A DNA stretch of 64,000 nt from Marinomonas arctica. GTDB taxonomy: Bacteria > Pseudomonadota > Gammaproteobacteria > Pseudomonadales > Marinomonadaceae. Location of the stretch: the NCBI RefSeq assembly GCF_003259225.1, contig NZ_QHJF01000028.1, positions 1 through 64,000 on the forward strand, in the 5' to 3' direction. The position numbers were made by a program, and so were the translations under genes. Position 1 is the first letter of the stretch, and each line of letters starts with the position of its first letter. Below the pieces are notes generated by a model. The model saw only the letters and a list, made by a program, of their open reading frames with translations, was not told where the DNA came from and did not search any database. Shown here one piece after another: positions 53,605-62,359 of the stretch.

Positions 53605-54543
53605 TTGTTAGAAACACAAAGCGTGATTTTAGATGTGGCCGCGCCAGTGTTGTTGATGATTGCGATGGGGGCATTTTTGCGCCGTATCCATCTAATCAAT
53701 GATGGTTTTATTTTGGTGAGCTCGCGATTCGTCTTTCAAGTCTCGATGCCCGCTTTGTTTTTCTTCGGCATGATGGGCAATAATTTAAGTGGTTTGATCA
53801 GCCTCAATTTAGCGGCCTATTTTTTGGCCGCGATAGGGCTTACTTTTTTACTGTCGTGGTGGTTAGCGGTCAAGCTTAATGTACCAGAACGGCAGCGTGG
53901 CGTGTTTGTTCAGATTGCTTTTCGAGGCAATTGTGGGATTTTCAGTGTTGCGCTAGTGGTCAATATGTTTGGTCAGGAAGGCGTGGCGCTGGGTGGCGTG
54001 ATGTCTGGCTTGAGTGTGTTGCTGTTTAATATTCTAGCCGAAGTGATATTAACACGTTATAGCCACGGTCAATTGCGTTTGGTTCCAGTGCTGAAAAGCC
54101 TTCTGAAGAACCCGCTTATTGTCAGTATCGTGCTTGGTGTCGGGGCCAATATGATAGGACTGACATTGCCTGCTTTTGTGATGAAAACTGGCTCTTTAAT
54201 TGGTGGTTTGTCTTTGCCCTTGGCATTGGTTTGTATTGGGGGATCATTGGCGACCAGTGGTTTTTCATTACCAAAACACTTTTCCATGGCGATGTTATGT
54301 AAAGTCCTATTGAGTCCTCTTTTGTTTACGGCGATTGGGTATGGATTGGGCTTTAGTCAAAAAGAATTGTTGTTTTTGTTTATCTTTTTAGCGGCTCCTA
54401 CGGCGGCCTCTGCCTACGTCACAGCCGTAGCAAAAGGCGACGATGGTAAATCAACGGCAAACGCGATTGCCAGTACGACATTAGTGTCCTCTGTGGTGAT
54501 TGTGGTGGGGATTCCGTTGATTATTTGGGTAACGGGCAGCTAG
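53605..54543 (+). CDS. AEC-family transporter, copy 2
   Basis: A 312-residue inner-membrane protein, the same length as the copy at 46235 and similar throughout: DVAAPVLLMIAMGAFLRRIHLINDGF, FVQIAFRGNCGIFSVALVVNMFGQEGVALGGV, LPLALVCIGGSLATSGF, FLAAPTAASAYVTAVAKGDDGKSTANAIASTTLVSS (motif order identical). It starts at TTG with AGGGAG 6 nt upstream. Substrate unknown. A bidirectional terminator follows. Confidence 0.85.
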   Translation: MLETQSVILDVAAPVLLMIAMGAFLRRIHLINDGFILVSSRFVFQVSMPALFFFGMMGNNLSGLISLNLAAYFLAAIGLTFLLSWWLAVKLNVPERQRGVFVQIAFRGNCGIFSVALVVNMFGQEGVALGGVMSGLSVLLFNILAEVILTRYSHGQLRLVPVLKSLLKNPLIVSIVLGVGANMIGLTLPAFVMKTGSLIGGLSLPLALVCIGGSLATSGFSLPKHFSMAMLCKVLLSPLLFTAIGYGLGFSQKELLFLFIFLAAPTAASAYVTAVAKGDDGKSTANAIASTTLVSSVVIVVGIPLIIWVTGS

Positions 54544-54559
54544 CTAAACGTCACAATAA

Positions 54560-54598
54560 AAAAACGCGCTTCACATGGAGACAGTGAAGCGCGTTTTT
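54560..54598. terminator. Bidirectional terminator between convergent genes
   Basis: A perfect 15-bp stem AAAAACGCGCTTCAC / GTGAAGCGCGTTTTT with a 9-nt loop and T-runs on both strands. Confidence 0.9.
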
Positions 54599-54644
54599 AT
54601 GTCGGGCATTTTCTTAGGCACGGTTATGACCGTGTTTTTTTCTA

Positions 54645-55490
54645 CTAGGCTGGCAATACGCCTAGCTCAACAAGGCGTTCATGCAAATAACTTTTTGCCG
54701 TGTGACGTTCTGACAACACCACTTCCGGTTTAGGGTGAAGGAACAGAGGCAATGAGATGCGCGATTTGGTTTTGTCTGCGCCTTCTGGGTTGATCACACG
54801 GTGGGAAGTGGATGGAAAATAACCACCAGACGCTTCTTGTAGCATGTCGCCAATATTGATGATAAGCGTGCCAAAATCACAGGGCACGTCCATCCAGGTG
54901 CCGTCTTTGGATTTAACCTGTAAACCAGGCTCATTGGCGGAAGGCAGGATAGTGAGCAAATTGATGTCTTCATGGGCACCTGCGCGGATCGCCCCTAGTT
55001 CTTCATCGCCCTTGAGTGGTGGGTAGTGTAAAACGCGAAGTAAGGTTTGTTGGCTACCATCTACCATGCTGGAGAGCGATTGTGAATAATGTTTCGCTAC
55101 GTCTGCTGGAGAGTGCTTTTCTACCCAAGCGAGTAACTCTTTTGCCAAGGCAGATGCTTCGCCATAGTATTGTTCTAACAAGGGTTTTTGTTTTTCAGGG
55201 CACTGACCCCAAGGGTAGTAATGAAAATACTCTTTGATGTCACGTTTGGTATGACCTTTGGCGGTTTCCGCTACCTTAGGTGAAAAATAACCATCCTGTG
55301 GACCGACGTTATAGCGGTAGTCGTATTTACTGTCATCCGCGAAGAATTCCTGCCAATCTTGGTAGATAGCGCTAACCAATTCTTTTTTGATGGGGTGGTT
55401 TTTAAGCACACCAAACCCTGTTTCGCGTAAGGATTTAACGAAGTCTTCTTGAGCGGTAGGGCTGTTGTAGTCAATGGCTTGTAGTTGCAT
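54645..55490 (-). CDS. Isopenicillin N synthase-like 2OG/Fe(II) oxygenase
   Basis: A 281-residue non-haem iron oxygenase. The facial triad is complete: His173 and Asp175 (GAHEDINLLT) and His230 (STSHRVINPE). Arg244 (SRISLPLFLHP) would bind 2-oxoglutarate. The N-terminal DIOX_N part is FVKSLRETGFGVLKNHPI. Such enzymes hydroxylate or desaturate small molecules (gibberellin- and ethylene-forming relatives included). The substrate is unknown. It lies 132 nt downstream of a possible 51-residue gene on the same strand. Confidence 0.85.
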   Translation of the reverse strand: MQLQAIDYNSPTAQEDFVKSLRETGFGVLKNHPIKKELVSAIYQDWQEFFADDSKYDYRYNVGPQDGYFSPKVAETAKGHTKRDIKEYFHYYPWGQCPEKQKPLLEQYYGEASALAKELLAWVEKHSPADVAKHYSQSLSSMVDGSQQTLLRVLHYPPLKGDEELGAIRAGAHEDINLLTILPSANEPGLQVKSKDGTWMDVPCDFGTLIINIGDMLQEASGGYFPSTSHRVINPEGADKTKSRISLPLFLHPKPEVVLSERHTAKSYLHERLVELGVLPA

Positions 55491-55622
55491 GTTTTTTCCT
55501 TTTGCCAGTTATTGGCGGTCTCGTCTTCATCGAATAGTGCAAAGTTGTTTCATGTATTTTCAATCGGCCTCATGGGGCCGGATTCAGAAAACAATGGATT
55601 CTTTAGAGCAAGATGCGTAAGA

Positions 55623-55778
55623 CTAAGAGGACCAACCACTGTGGAAAAAATAGCGTAAGTCGACGGTTTCTGCTTGATAATGTTCTAGCCATTGCGCCAA
55701 GCTCATCGTCTGAACGCAACCAAATAGCTTGGTCTGAGCCGAGCTTTGATGAGCGTTGTATGATGAAGTCATGGACAT
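55623..55778 (-). CDS. Possible small protein, 51 residues
   Basis: An open frame on the minus strand upstream of the oxygenase gene, beginning MSMTSSYNAHQSSAQ and ending YFFHSGWSS, with a middle part MSLAQWLEHYQAETVDLRYFF that looks like a soluble helical segment (approximate). The ribosome-binding site is weak (GAGATA about 9 nt upstream). No family recognised. It could be a real small gene co-transcribed with the oxygenase or the tail of a decayed gene. Confidence 0.35.
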   Translation of the reverse strand: MSMTSSYNAHQSSAQTKLFGCVQTMSLAQWLEHYQAETVDLRYFFHSGWSS

Positions 55779-56055
55779 GTTAGCTATCTCAAATGTGAAA
55801 ACATCGTTAGTTTACTGCTTGAAATGTGTGTTTTGAAGGGATTTAGTAATAATTTGTGTATTAGGGGTGGGTTAATTTTTATCTTCCTCTATACTGCATA
55901 AGTCGGTTGTATAAATTTACCGTCTTCTTTTTGATCTTCTTTACAGTTCTACCGTCTATTCTGCCTTTTGGCATGTTGTTTTTTTAGCTCCAAGTACTTC
56001 TTAAGTGTAAATAATCAACGCGCTCACTGCGTTGTCATCAATTTAAAGAGGGCTC
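55779..56055. other. Intergenic region before yqgE
   Basis: An AT-rich promoter region of 277 bp. I see no gene, repeat or clear operator. AAAGAGGG just before the ATG at 56056 serves as the ribosome-binding site of yqgE. Confidence 0.5.
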
Positions 56056-56628
56056 ATGACTATGAATGCATATTTCGATTCTTTTAAAAATCACTTTCTG
56101 ATTTCTATGCCACATCTAGACGACCCCCACTTTGAACACACGGTTATTTATCTCTGCGAACATACAAAAGCGGGTGCGATGGGGATTGTTATCAATCGTC
56201 CATCCAATGTTGACTTTACCGAGTTAGCCGACCATCTTGGCATTCACATTATCAGCCCGCATTTGGGCGCTGAACCCATTTATAATGGTGGGCCTGTGGA
56301 AGCTGAACGCGGTTTTATCTTGCATACCACAGATAAATCTTGGGAACGAACCCTACAGGTAACCGACGATGTGTCTTTATCTGCCTCCTTAGAAGCGATT
56401 GAGGACATTGCCCAAGGTAACGGTCCTGAGGCATTCCGAATTACGCTGGGATGCGCTGGTTGGGATGCAGGACAGCTCGAAAACGAAATAGCCAATAATG
56501 ATTGGCTGGTATGTGAAGCGGATTTAGACGTATTATTTCATACTCCAAGTGATATGCAGTTTACCGCCGCGACTCGTGTGCTGGGAATTGATATGACAAG
56601 ACTTTCACCGGATATAGGACATGGTTAA
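56056..56628 (+). CDS. yqgE: YqgE/AlgH family protein (UPF0301)
   Basis: A 190-residue cytosolic protein. It starts NHFLISMPHLDDPHFEHTVIYLCEHTKAGAMGIVINRP and ends with GCAGWDAGQLENEIANNDWLVCEAD, both signatures of the AlgH/YqgE family. AlgH affects alginate regulation in Pseudomonas, but the molecular function is not established. It overlaps ruvX by one base; the yqgE-ruvX-pyrR-pyrB-pyrC' order is that of Pseudomonas. Confidence 0.95.
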   Translation: MTMNAYFDSFKNHFLISMPHLDDPHFEHTVIYLCEHTKAGAMGIVINRPSNVDFTELADHLGIHIISPHLGAEPIYNGGPVEAERGFILHTTDKSWERTLQVTDDVSLSASLEAIEDIAQGNGPEAFRITLGCAGWDAGQLENEIANNDWLVCEADLDVLFHTPSDMQFTAATRVLGIDMTRLSPDIGHG

Positions 56629-57086
56629 TGACGGTAACATCGTCTTTGAATGCTAGCCAGAAGCCCAATACTGCACGCGCAGTATTGGGCTTTGACTTTG
56701 GTACGACACGGATTGGCGTGGCGGTTGGCCAGAGTATTACGGGAACCGCACAGCCGCTTGACCCTCTTAAGGCAAAAGAAGGCATTCCCAATTGGGATGA
56801 GATAACGCGTATTGTGGAAGAATGGAAGCCAGACGCTTTTGTTGTTGGTCTGCCGCTTGATATGGATGGTTCAGAAAATGAGATGTGTCAACGGGCGCGT
56901 AAATTTGCCAAGCGACTGCATGGACGTTTCAACCTTCCTTACCATATGATGGACGAGCGATTGTCCTCTTATGAGGCAAAAGGGCAGGTTATTGCACGTG
57001 GTGGTAACCGTAACTTTAAAGAGAATTCTGTGGATGGTTTGGCGGCCCAGATGATTGTGGAAACTTGGTTTGCGGAATCTTTCTAG
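56628..57086 (+). CDS. ruvX: Holliday junction resolvase-like RuvX (YqgF)
   Basis: A 152-residue RNase H-fold nuclease. VLGFDFGTTRIGVAVGQSITG carries the first catalytic Asp, VVGLPLDMDGSENEM and MDERLSSYEA follow, and ENSVDGLAAQMIVETWF carries the last Asp. It takes part in processing of 16S rRNA 5' ends and possibly recombination (family knowledge). The start overlaps the yqgE stop (TAATG). About 15 extra residues precede the fold. Confidence 0.95.
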   Translation: MTVTSSLNASQKPNTARAVLGFDFGTTRIGVAVGQSITGTAQPLDPLKAKEGIPNWDEITRIVEEWKPDAFVVGLPLDMDGSENEMCQRARKFAKRLHGRFNLPYHMMDERLSSYEAKGQVIARGGNRNFKENSVDGLAAQMIVETWFAESF

Positions 57087-57161
57087 AGACTTTATCGCTA
57101 ATAGAAGACAGAGATTACGTCCTGTTTTATGATGAATTTAACAACAAGGTATGAGGAAAGA

Positions 57162-57659
57162 ATGAAGTTAGATTTAGAGCGCTCGCTGGCGTCTATGAGG
57201 GAACAATTAGCGTCTTACTGCGAAAAGAAAAAGATTGAAGATGCCATTGTTGTAGGAATTCATACCGGTGGTGTTTGGGTGGCGGAGCATTTGATGTCTG
57301 CTGTGCCAACAAACGAGCCACTCGCCACCTTAGATATTACCTTTTACCGTGATGACTTTACCAAAGCGGGCTTAAACCCTAAGGTAAACCAAACCCTGTT
57401 ACCAGCGATTGAAGACAGGCACGTTATTTTAGTCGATGACGTATTGATGTCTGGCCGGACGATTCGAGCCGCCATGAATGAAATATTTGACTTTGGTCGA
57501 CCTGCCAGTATCACCTTAGCGATTCTTTATGATCTTGGGCAGCATGAGTTACCGATTGCGGCGGACATTGTTGGCGAGCAGTTGACGCTTAATCCTGACC
57601 AAAGAGTTAAGCTAACAGGGCCGCAACCGCTGGGTTTTTCTGTCATTGATACCCATTAA
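57162..57659 (+). CDS. pyrR: PyrR, pyrimidine operon regulator / phosphoribosyltransferase family
   Basis: A 165-residue type I phosphoribosyltransferase. The PRPP loop HVILVDDVLMSGRTIRAAM is intact, and GIHTGGVWVAEHL and ITFYRDDFTK are PyrR motifs. In pseudomonads, PyrR precedes pyrBC' and affects its expression. ATG 57162 with GAGG 5 nt upstream fits homologues better than ATG 57129. It is followed by a 237-nt leader with a strong hairpin before pyrB. Confidence 0.9.
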   Translation: MKLDLERSLASMREQLASYCEKKKIEDAIVVGIHTGGVWVAEHLMSAVPTNEPLATLDITFYRDDFTKAGLNPKVNQTLLPAIEDRHVILVDDVLMSGRTIRAAMNEIFDFGRPASITLAILYDLGQHELPIAADIVGEQLTLNPDQRVKLTGPQPLGFSVIDTH

Positions 57660-57790
57660 TATGCACAACAACGCTTTATTTTTTAGCGAACACATACGAC
57701 AATTAGCGCATGGATAAAATTGACGCTACAGCGGTTACAGGAATAATTTCTCGCCAAGAAAATACGGTGAGAGGGCTGTTTAATGTCATG

Positions 57791-57826
57791 AATGCCCGGT
57801 TACAGTATGTCTGAACCGGGCATTTT
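57791..57826 (+). terminator. Terminator/attenuator in the pyrB leader
   Basis: AATGCCCGGTT / AACCGGGCATT, extended by CAG/CTG around a TATGT loop, then TTTT. It lies 71 nt upstream of pyrB and 131 nt after pyrR, so it may be a simple pyrR terminator or a PyrR-responsive attenuator. Confidence 0.75.
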
Positions 57827-57896
57827 CCTATCTAGACGTTCTATTAAGCAAAAAGAGAAAGACGATACCGTCTTTGCAGTTTGAGGAAAGCAAACC

Positions 57897-58901
57897 ATGA
57901 TGCGATCCGAACCTCGGGCATTACAGTTAAACGAACACGGGCAGCTTAAACATTTCCTAACGTTGGATGGCTTGGATAAAACCATTTTGACTGAGATTCT
58001 TGATCGGGCAGAATCTTTTCTTTCGATGGGAGAGCAATCGGTTAAAAAAGTCCCCTTGCTACGCGGCAAAACCGTGGTCAATTTATTCTTCGAAAATTCT
58101 ACTCGAACTCGCACAACCTTTGAGTTGGCTGCGAAGCGTTTATCGGCTGACGTTATCAATCTCAATATCGAAACCTCTGCCACATCCAAAGGTGAATCCT
58201 TACTGGATACCTTAAAAAATCTAGAAGCCATGCAAAGCGATATGTTTATTGTGCGCCATTCAGACAGTGGTGCGGCACATTTTATTGCTGAGCATTGTAC
58301 GCCTAACGTGGCCATTATTAATGCAGGGGACGGACGTCACGCCCATCCAACGCAAGCCATGCTAGACATGTTGACGATTCGTCGTCACAAGGGGGGCTTT
58401 GAAGGGTTAAAAATCGCCATTGTGGGCGATATTTTGCACTCTCGTGTGGCGCGTTCGCAATTGCAGGCGCTGACGACATTGGGTGTCAGTGATGTGCGTT
58501 TGGTCGGCCCCAAGACTCTTGTGCCCAGTTTCTTTGCGGAAATGGGGGCTACGATTTGCCATGATTTAGAAGCGGGTTTAAAAGACGTCGATGTCGTGGT
58601 GATGTTGCGTCTGCAGAAAGAGCGCATGAAGGGCGGGTTGTTGCCAAGTGAAAGTGAGTTTTATCGTTTGTACGGCTTAACGGAAGAAACGCTCGCTTGG
58701 GCCAAGCCGGATGCTATTGTCATGCACCCAGGTCCAATTAACCGTGGCGTGGAAATTTCCTCAGAAGTTGCCGATGGCAAACATTCGGTTATTTTGAACC
58801 AAGTAACTAACGGCATTGCGGTGCGTATGGCGGTGATGTCTATGGCGATGAGTGGGCAGTTGCAAAGTGCCGAATCGTCAGCAGCGGGGGATGATAAATA
58901 G
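57897..58901 (+). CDS. pyrB: Aspartate carbamoyltransferase catalytic chain
   Basis: A 334-residue enzyme joining carbamoyl phosphate and aspartate, the first committed step of pyrimidine synthesis. The carbamoyl-phosphate loop [37 protein letters not shown] and [13 protein letters not shown] are all present. In this gene order PyrB forms a 480-kDa complex with the inactive PyrC' encoded next (known from Pseudomonas). GAGG precedes the ATG. Confidence 0.97.
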   Translation: MMRSEPRALQLNEHGQLKHFLTLDGLDKTILTEILDRAESFLSMGEQSVKKVPLLRGKTVVNLFFENSTRTRTTFELAAKRLSADVINLNIETSATSKGESLLDTLKNLEAMQSDMFIVRHSDSGAAHFIAEHCTPNVAIINAGDGRHAHPTQAMLDMLTIRRHKGGFEGLKIAIVGDILHSRVARSQLQALTTLGVSDVRLVGPKTLVPSFFAEMGATICHDLEAGLKDVDVVVMLRLQKERMKGGLLPSESEFYRLYGLTEETLAWAKPDAIVMHPGPINRGVEISSEVADGKHSVILNQVTNGIAVRMAVMSMAMSGQLQSAESSAAGDDK

Positions 58902-58902
58902 C

Positions 58903-60180
58903 ATGAAATTACGTATTCAAAATGGTCGTGTGATCGATCCTAGTCAGGGTCTCGATGCTGTCACAGAATTGTTTATTGAAAATCAAAAAATTGTCGCGAT
59001 TGGTGAGGCGCCAGAAGGGTTTGATGACGCTGACGTCGTGGACGCCTCAGGACAATGGGTATTGCCTGGATTAGTGGATCTGGCGGTGTCTTTACGTGAA
59101 CCTGGTTTGACTCAAAAAGGGAACATTGCCACGGAAGGTCGTGCGGCGGTTTCTGGTGGTGTCACCACTTTGGTGTGCGCGCCTGATACTCGCCCTATTG
59201 TTGATACGCCAGCGGTGGCGGCCTTGATCCAAGATAAGGCTGACGATGCAGGAATGGCGAACGTATTTCCTCTTGGTGCGCTAACACAGGGGTTAGAAGG
59301 CGCTCAGCTTAGCAACATGGTGGCGTTGACTGACGCGGGTTGCGTGGCGCTATCCAACCATCGTCATCCTATGGCGAGTACTAAGGTGTTGGTACGTGCG
59401 CTTGAGTATGCGGCAACACACGATTTGTTGGTGGTATTTCATCCTGACGAGACCAGTCTTTCAGAAGGGGGGTGCGCCCATGAAGGTTTGATGTCGACCA
59501 TGCATGGTTTGCCAGGCATTCCTGAAGAAGCAGAAACCATTGCGTTGATGCGCGATTTATTGCTGGTGCAAAAAACAGGAGTGCGTGCGCACTTTGCTCG
59601 CTTATCTTGTGCGAAATCGGTTGAGATGATCGCCGATGCCAAAGCATCCGGCTTGGATGTCACTGCGGACGTGGCGGTACACAATTTGTTGCTGACTGAT
59701 CAGCTGTTGAATCGTTTTGACGGTCATTATCATGTATTGCCGCCACTGCGTAGCGATGAAGATCGATTGACCTTGATTGAGGGCATCAAAGCGGGGGTTA
59801 TTTCCGCCATTTGTTCTGATCATCAGCCACATGAAAAAATGGCCAAGATCGCACCATTTGCTGCGACCGAACCGGGCATGGCGAACGTAGAAATATTGCT
59901 GCCTTTGGCGATGCAATTGATCGATGAAGGCGACTTAGACTTCATGACGCTGTTAACTTGCCTGACCTCAGGGCCTGCAGCCTGTTTTGGTTTAGAGGCA
60001 GGTTCTTTATCCGTGGGCAGTTTCGCAGACTTCATTTTGTTTGATAGTACGGCACGTTGGACATGGTCTTCTGAGAACCGCAAGACAAAAGGCCACAATT
60101 CTCCTTACCTCGGTGAAGAGTTTGTCGGTCGCGTTATGGCGACTTACATCTCAGGCCAACGGGTTTATCAGGTAGTTTGA
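58903..60180 (+). CDS. pyrC': Dihydroorotase-like, catalytically dead subunit (PyrC')
   Basis: A 425-residue amidohydrolase-fold protein directly after pyrB (1-nt gap). Where active dihydroorotases have the metal-binding HxH before LREPG, this protein has Ala61-Val62-Ser63 (DLAVSLREPG), so zinc binding is lost. This is the PyrC' type that supports PyrB assembly in Pseudomonas, which keeps a separate active PyrC elsewhere. ATG 58903 gives the canonical start MKLRIQNGRVIDPSQG. Confidence 0.93.
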   Translation: MKLRIQNGRVIDPSQGLDAVTELFIENQKIVAIGEAPEGFDDADVVDASGQWVLPGLVDLAVSLREPGLTQKGNIATEGRAAVSGGVTTLVCAPDTRPIVDTPAVAALIQDKADDAGMANVFPLGALTQGLEGAQLSNMVALTDAGCVALSNHRHPMASTKVLVRALEYAATHDLLVVFHPDETSLSEGGCAHEGLMSTMHGLPGIPEEAETIALMRDLLLVQKTGVRAHFARLSCAKSVEMIADAKASGLDVTADVAVHNLLLTDQLLNRFDGHYHVLPPLRSDEDRLTLIEGIKAGVISAICSDHQPHEKMAKIAPFAATEPGMANVEILLPLAMQLIDEGDLDFMTLLTCLTSGPAACFGLEAGSLSVGSFADFILFDSTARWTWSSENRKTKGHNSPYLGEEFVGRVMATYISGQRVYQVV

Positions 60181-60296
60181 GTCAATAAGTAAGGCTAAGT
60201 AGGGTTTTTCGCTTACTTGGTCTTACTATTCCTTTACTTTTAATATTAGGCCGTTAATCTAGTTTGAATCACGGATTATTTTGGCTTTAGTATTTT

Positions 60297-61403
60297 ATGT
60301 CTATCGATTCTTCAAACTCATTGTTCAGGGAACAGCAGGCATTGCAGTCGCGTGTAGTCTTTCTTGAAAAAGAGCGAGATTTTGTAAAAAAGCTCTACGG
60401 TGATATGCCTCAGATGTTGCAGCTACTGGCAAAAGGGGCTCTTTTAAGTACTTTACTGAATTGTTCTAAACATAAGCTACAATCTCAATTGCCCAATGCG
60501 TATTGCCTTTTTATTGTGTGTGACAAGGAGTGTTTGCAGTGGCGTTTACAATATACTGATTCGATTAATGACCGTTTGCTTAATGTGAACGGTCAACTTA
60601 TTAGCATTCCTCAAGCTTTGATTACTTTTGCGGCTAGCCCTTCGTGTCCTAAGCGCCATGATGTGGATATTCAAACCGTGTCCAGCTGGAAACATTGGCA
60701 GCCTTTTTTGCAGGATCACGGTTTTACCGATGTATCTATGGTCAGTGTGTCGGATGACCAAGGTTCTATCTATCTTATGTTGGCGTTTCAGCGAGAAAAA
60801 AATCGCTTAGAAGATGAGCTGATGATGCTTGCACTTGATGCGTATGAGGCTTGGCTATGTGCCATTTTTGAGCGTGAAAAAGCCGATCATCTGTTGCTGG
60901 AAGACAGTCATCGAGATCCATCCACTGGGTTATTACGTCGTTACAGTTTTGAAAACAGTTTTGGTATTGTACTAAAAGACTCTCGTCGCCATTTTCAGCG
61001 AGCGGCTTTGCTGTCCATTTTGTTGCACTCTAGTTCAAAGGTGAATGACGCTGAGTTAAAAGCACTGGCTGACGTCATGAGCGATACCGTTCGTGATAAT
61101 GATCTTATTGCCCATTACGATGAGCATGAACTGGTGATGGGCATACGTATCCAACATTTAGAAGACGCAGAAGTAGTGGCGGCAAAATTATTAAAATCGT
61201 TAAGTTGCCCTGAGTTTTCGAAAAATCGATTGGTACGAGGCGGGCTGTCCATCGGTATTGCTTTTTATCCTGAACATTCGTCATTGGAATCGCTTTATCA
61301 GGCCGCTTCGTTTGCCGCGCATTCATTGAAAAATATCACTGGATATCGCCTTGAGTTTCACGGAGAGTGCTATGAGTCTAGCGCTGGTTTTTATACCTTG
61401 TGA
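60297..61403 (+). CDS. GAF-like plus degenerate GGDEF-domain protein
   Basis: A 368-residue cytosolic protein. An N-terminal coiled coil (about 10-35), then a GAF-like sensor fold (about 40-180), then from about 205 a GGDEF-like domain beginning DPSTGLLRRYSFENSF. The signature loop reads Asp275-Glu-His-Glu-Leu279 instead of GGDEF, although RGGLSIGIAFYPEH and LYQAASFAAHSLK follow as in true cyclases. It cannot make c-di-GMP by the normal mechanism and may be a GTP- or c-di-GMP-responsive scaffold (inference). The ribosome-binding site is weak. Confidence 0.75.
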   Translation: MSIDSSNSLFREQQALQSRVVFLEKERDFVKKLYGDMPQMLQLLAKGALLSTLLNCSKHKLQSQLPNAYCLFIVCDKECLQWRLQYTDSINDRLLNVNGQLISIPQALITFAASPSCPKRHDVDIQTVSSWKHWQPFLQDHGFTDVSMVSVSDDQGSIYLMLAFQREKNRLEDELMMLALDAYEAWLCAIFEREKADHLLLEDSHRDPSTGLLRRYSFENSFGIVLKDSRRHFQRAALLSILLHSSSKVNDAELKALADVMSDTVRDNDLIAHYDEHELVMGIRIQHLEDAEVVAAKLLKSLSCPEFSKNRLVRGGLSIGIAFYPEHSSLESLYQAASFAAHSLKNITGYRLEFHGECYESSAGFYTL

Positions 61404-61559
61404 AGCCCAATAAGTCGTCACGTCACTTTTATTTGTCCCTTAAAATAATGATATCATGCTTCCTCTAAAGGGTTTTTAAGCGTGTTCAGTGTGTTTGGGC
61501 TGATGCATGCAGACAAAAAATGAGCCTACGGTGGGTGAATATTAGGAGCATAATGCGAT

Positions 61560-62288
61560 ATGTCGATGAAAATCGAAAGCCTCGAAGTGGCCGATATCAA
61601 AGCCAATTTAGTCCAGGTTACGGGACAGATTGACCAGCTCGTTCAACAATGTCATAGAGCGGCAGGCTGCGTACGTTTATTGGCAGTCAGTAAGACTAAG
61701 CCCGTGTCCGCGTTGTGTGCGGCCTATGAAGCAGGGCAAAGAGCGTTCGGTGAAAACTATGTGCAAGAAGCGGTCGACAAATACCACGCTTTATCGCATT
61801 TAACCGACATAGAGTGGCACTTTATTGGCCCTATTCAGTCCAACAAGTCACGCCTGATTGCGGAAACAATGCATTGGGTGCATTCGATTGATCGTGAGAA
61901 AATTGCGCGTCGTTTGAGTGAGCAGCGTTTAGAAGGATTACCACCATTAAATGTCTGTATTCAGGTGAACATTAGTGGTGAAGAGAGCAAAGCGGGTATC
62001 GCTTTGTCGGAGTTGGGTGATATGGTGGCTTTGATAAATTCGTTGCCGAATTTACGTCTTAGAGGCCTGATGGCCATCCCAGCACCGCAGGAAAGCCATG
62101 CCGCGCAATGCGCCGTGTACGCGCCACTGGTGGAGGCTTTTGTTGATTTATCAACATCCGATAGCATGATAGACACGCTGTCGATTGGTATGTCTGGCGA
62201 CTTAGCTGCCGCGATTGAATCTGGCAGCACCATGGTGCGAGTCGGAACCGCTATTTTTGGTGAGCGCGATTACTCAGCGAAAGCGTGA
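61560..62288 (+). CDS. yggS: YggS/PROSC family pyridoxal phosphate homeostasis protein
   Basis: A 242-residue alanine-racemase-fold protein. The PLP lysine lies in LLAVSKTKPVSAL, followed by GQRAFGENYVQEAVDKY, WHFIGPIQSNK, LRGLMAIP and LSIGMSGDLAAAIESGSTMVRVGTAIFGER. It buffers PLP and balances amino acid pools (established for E. coli YggS). AGGAG lies 11 nt upstream. It shares the yggS-proC-yggT order seen in many gammaproteobacteria. Confidence 0.95.
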   Translation: MSMKIESLEVADIKANLVQVTGQIDQLVQQCHRAAGCVRLLAVSKTKPVSALCAAYEAGQRAFGENYVQEAVDKYHALSHLTDIEWHFIGPIQSNKSRLIAETMHWVHSIDREKIARRLSEQRLEGLPPLNVCIQVNISGEESKAGIALSELGDMVALINSLPNLRLRGLMAIPAPQESHAAQCAVYAPLVEAFVDLSTSDSMIDTLSIGMSGDLAAAIESGSTMVRVGTAIFGERDYSAKA

Positions 62289-62359
62289 GAGACAACGACA
62301 GTGTATTTTAAATAGGTAGGCGAATGTCTGCTTAAATAATGAACAGAGTAGGATATAAA

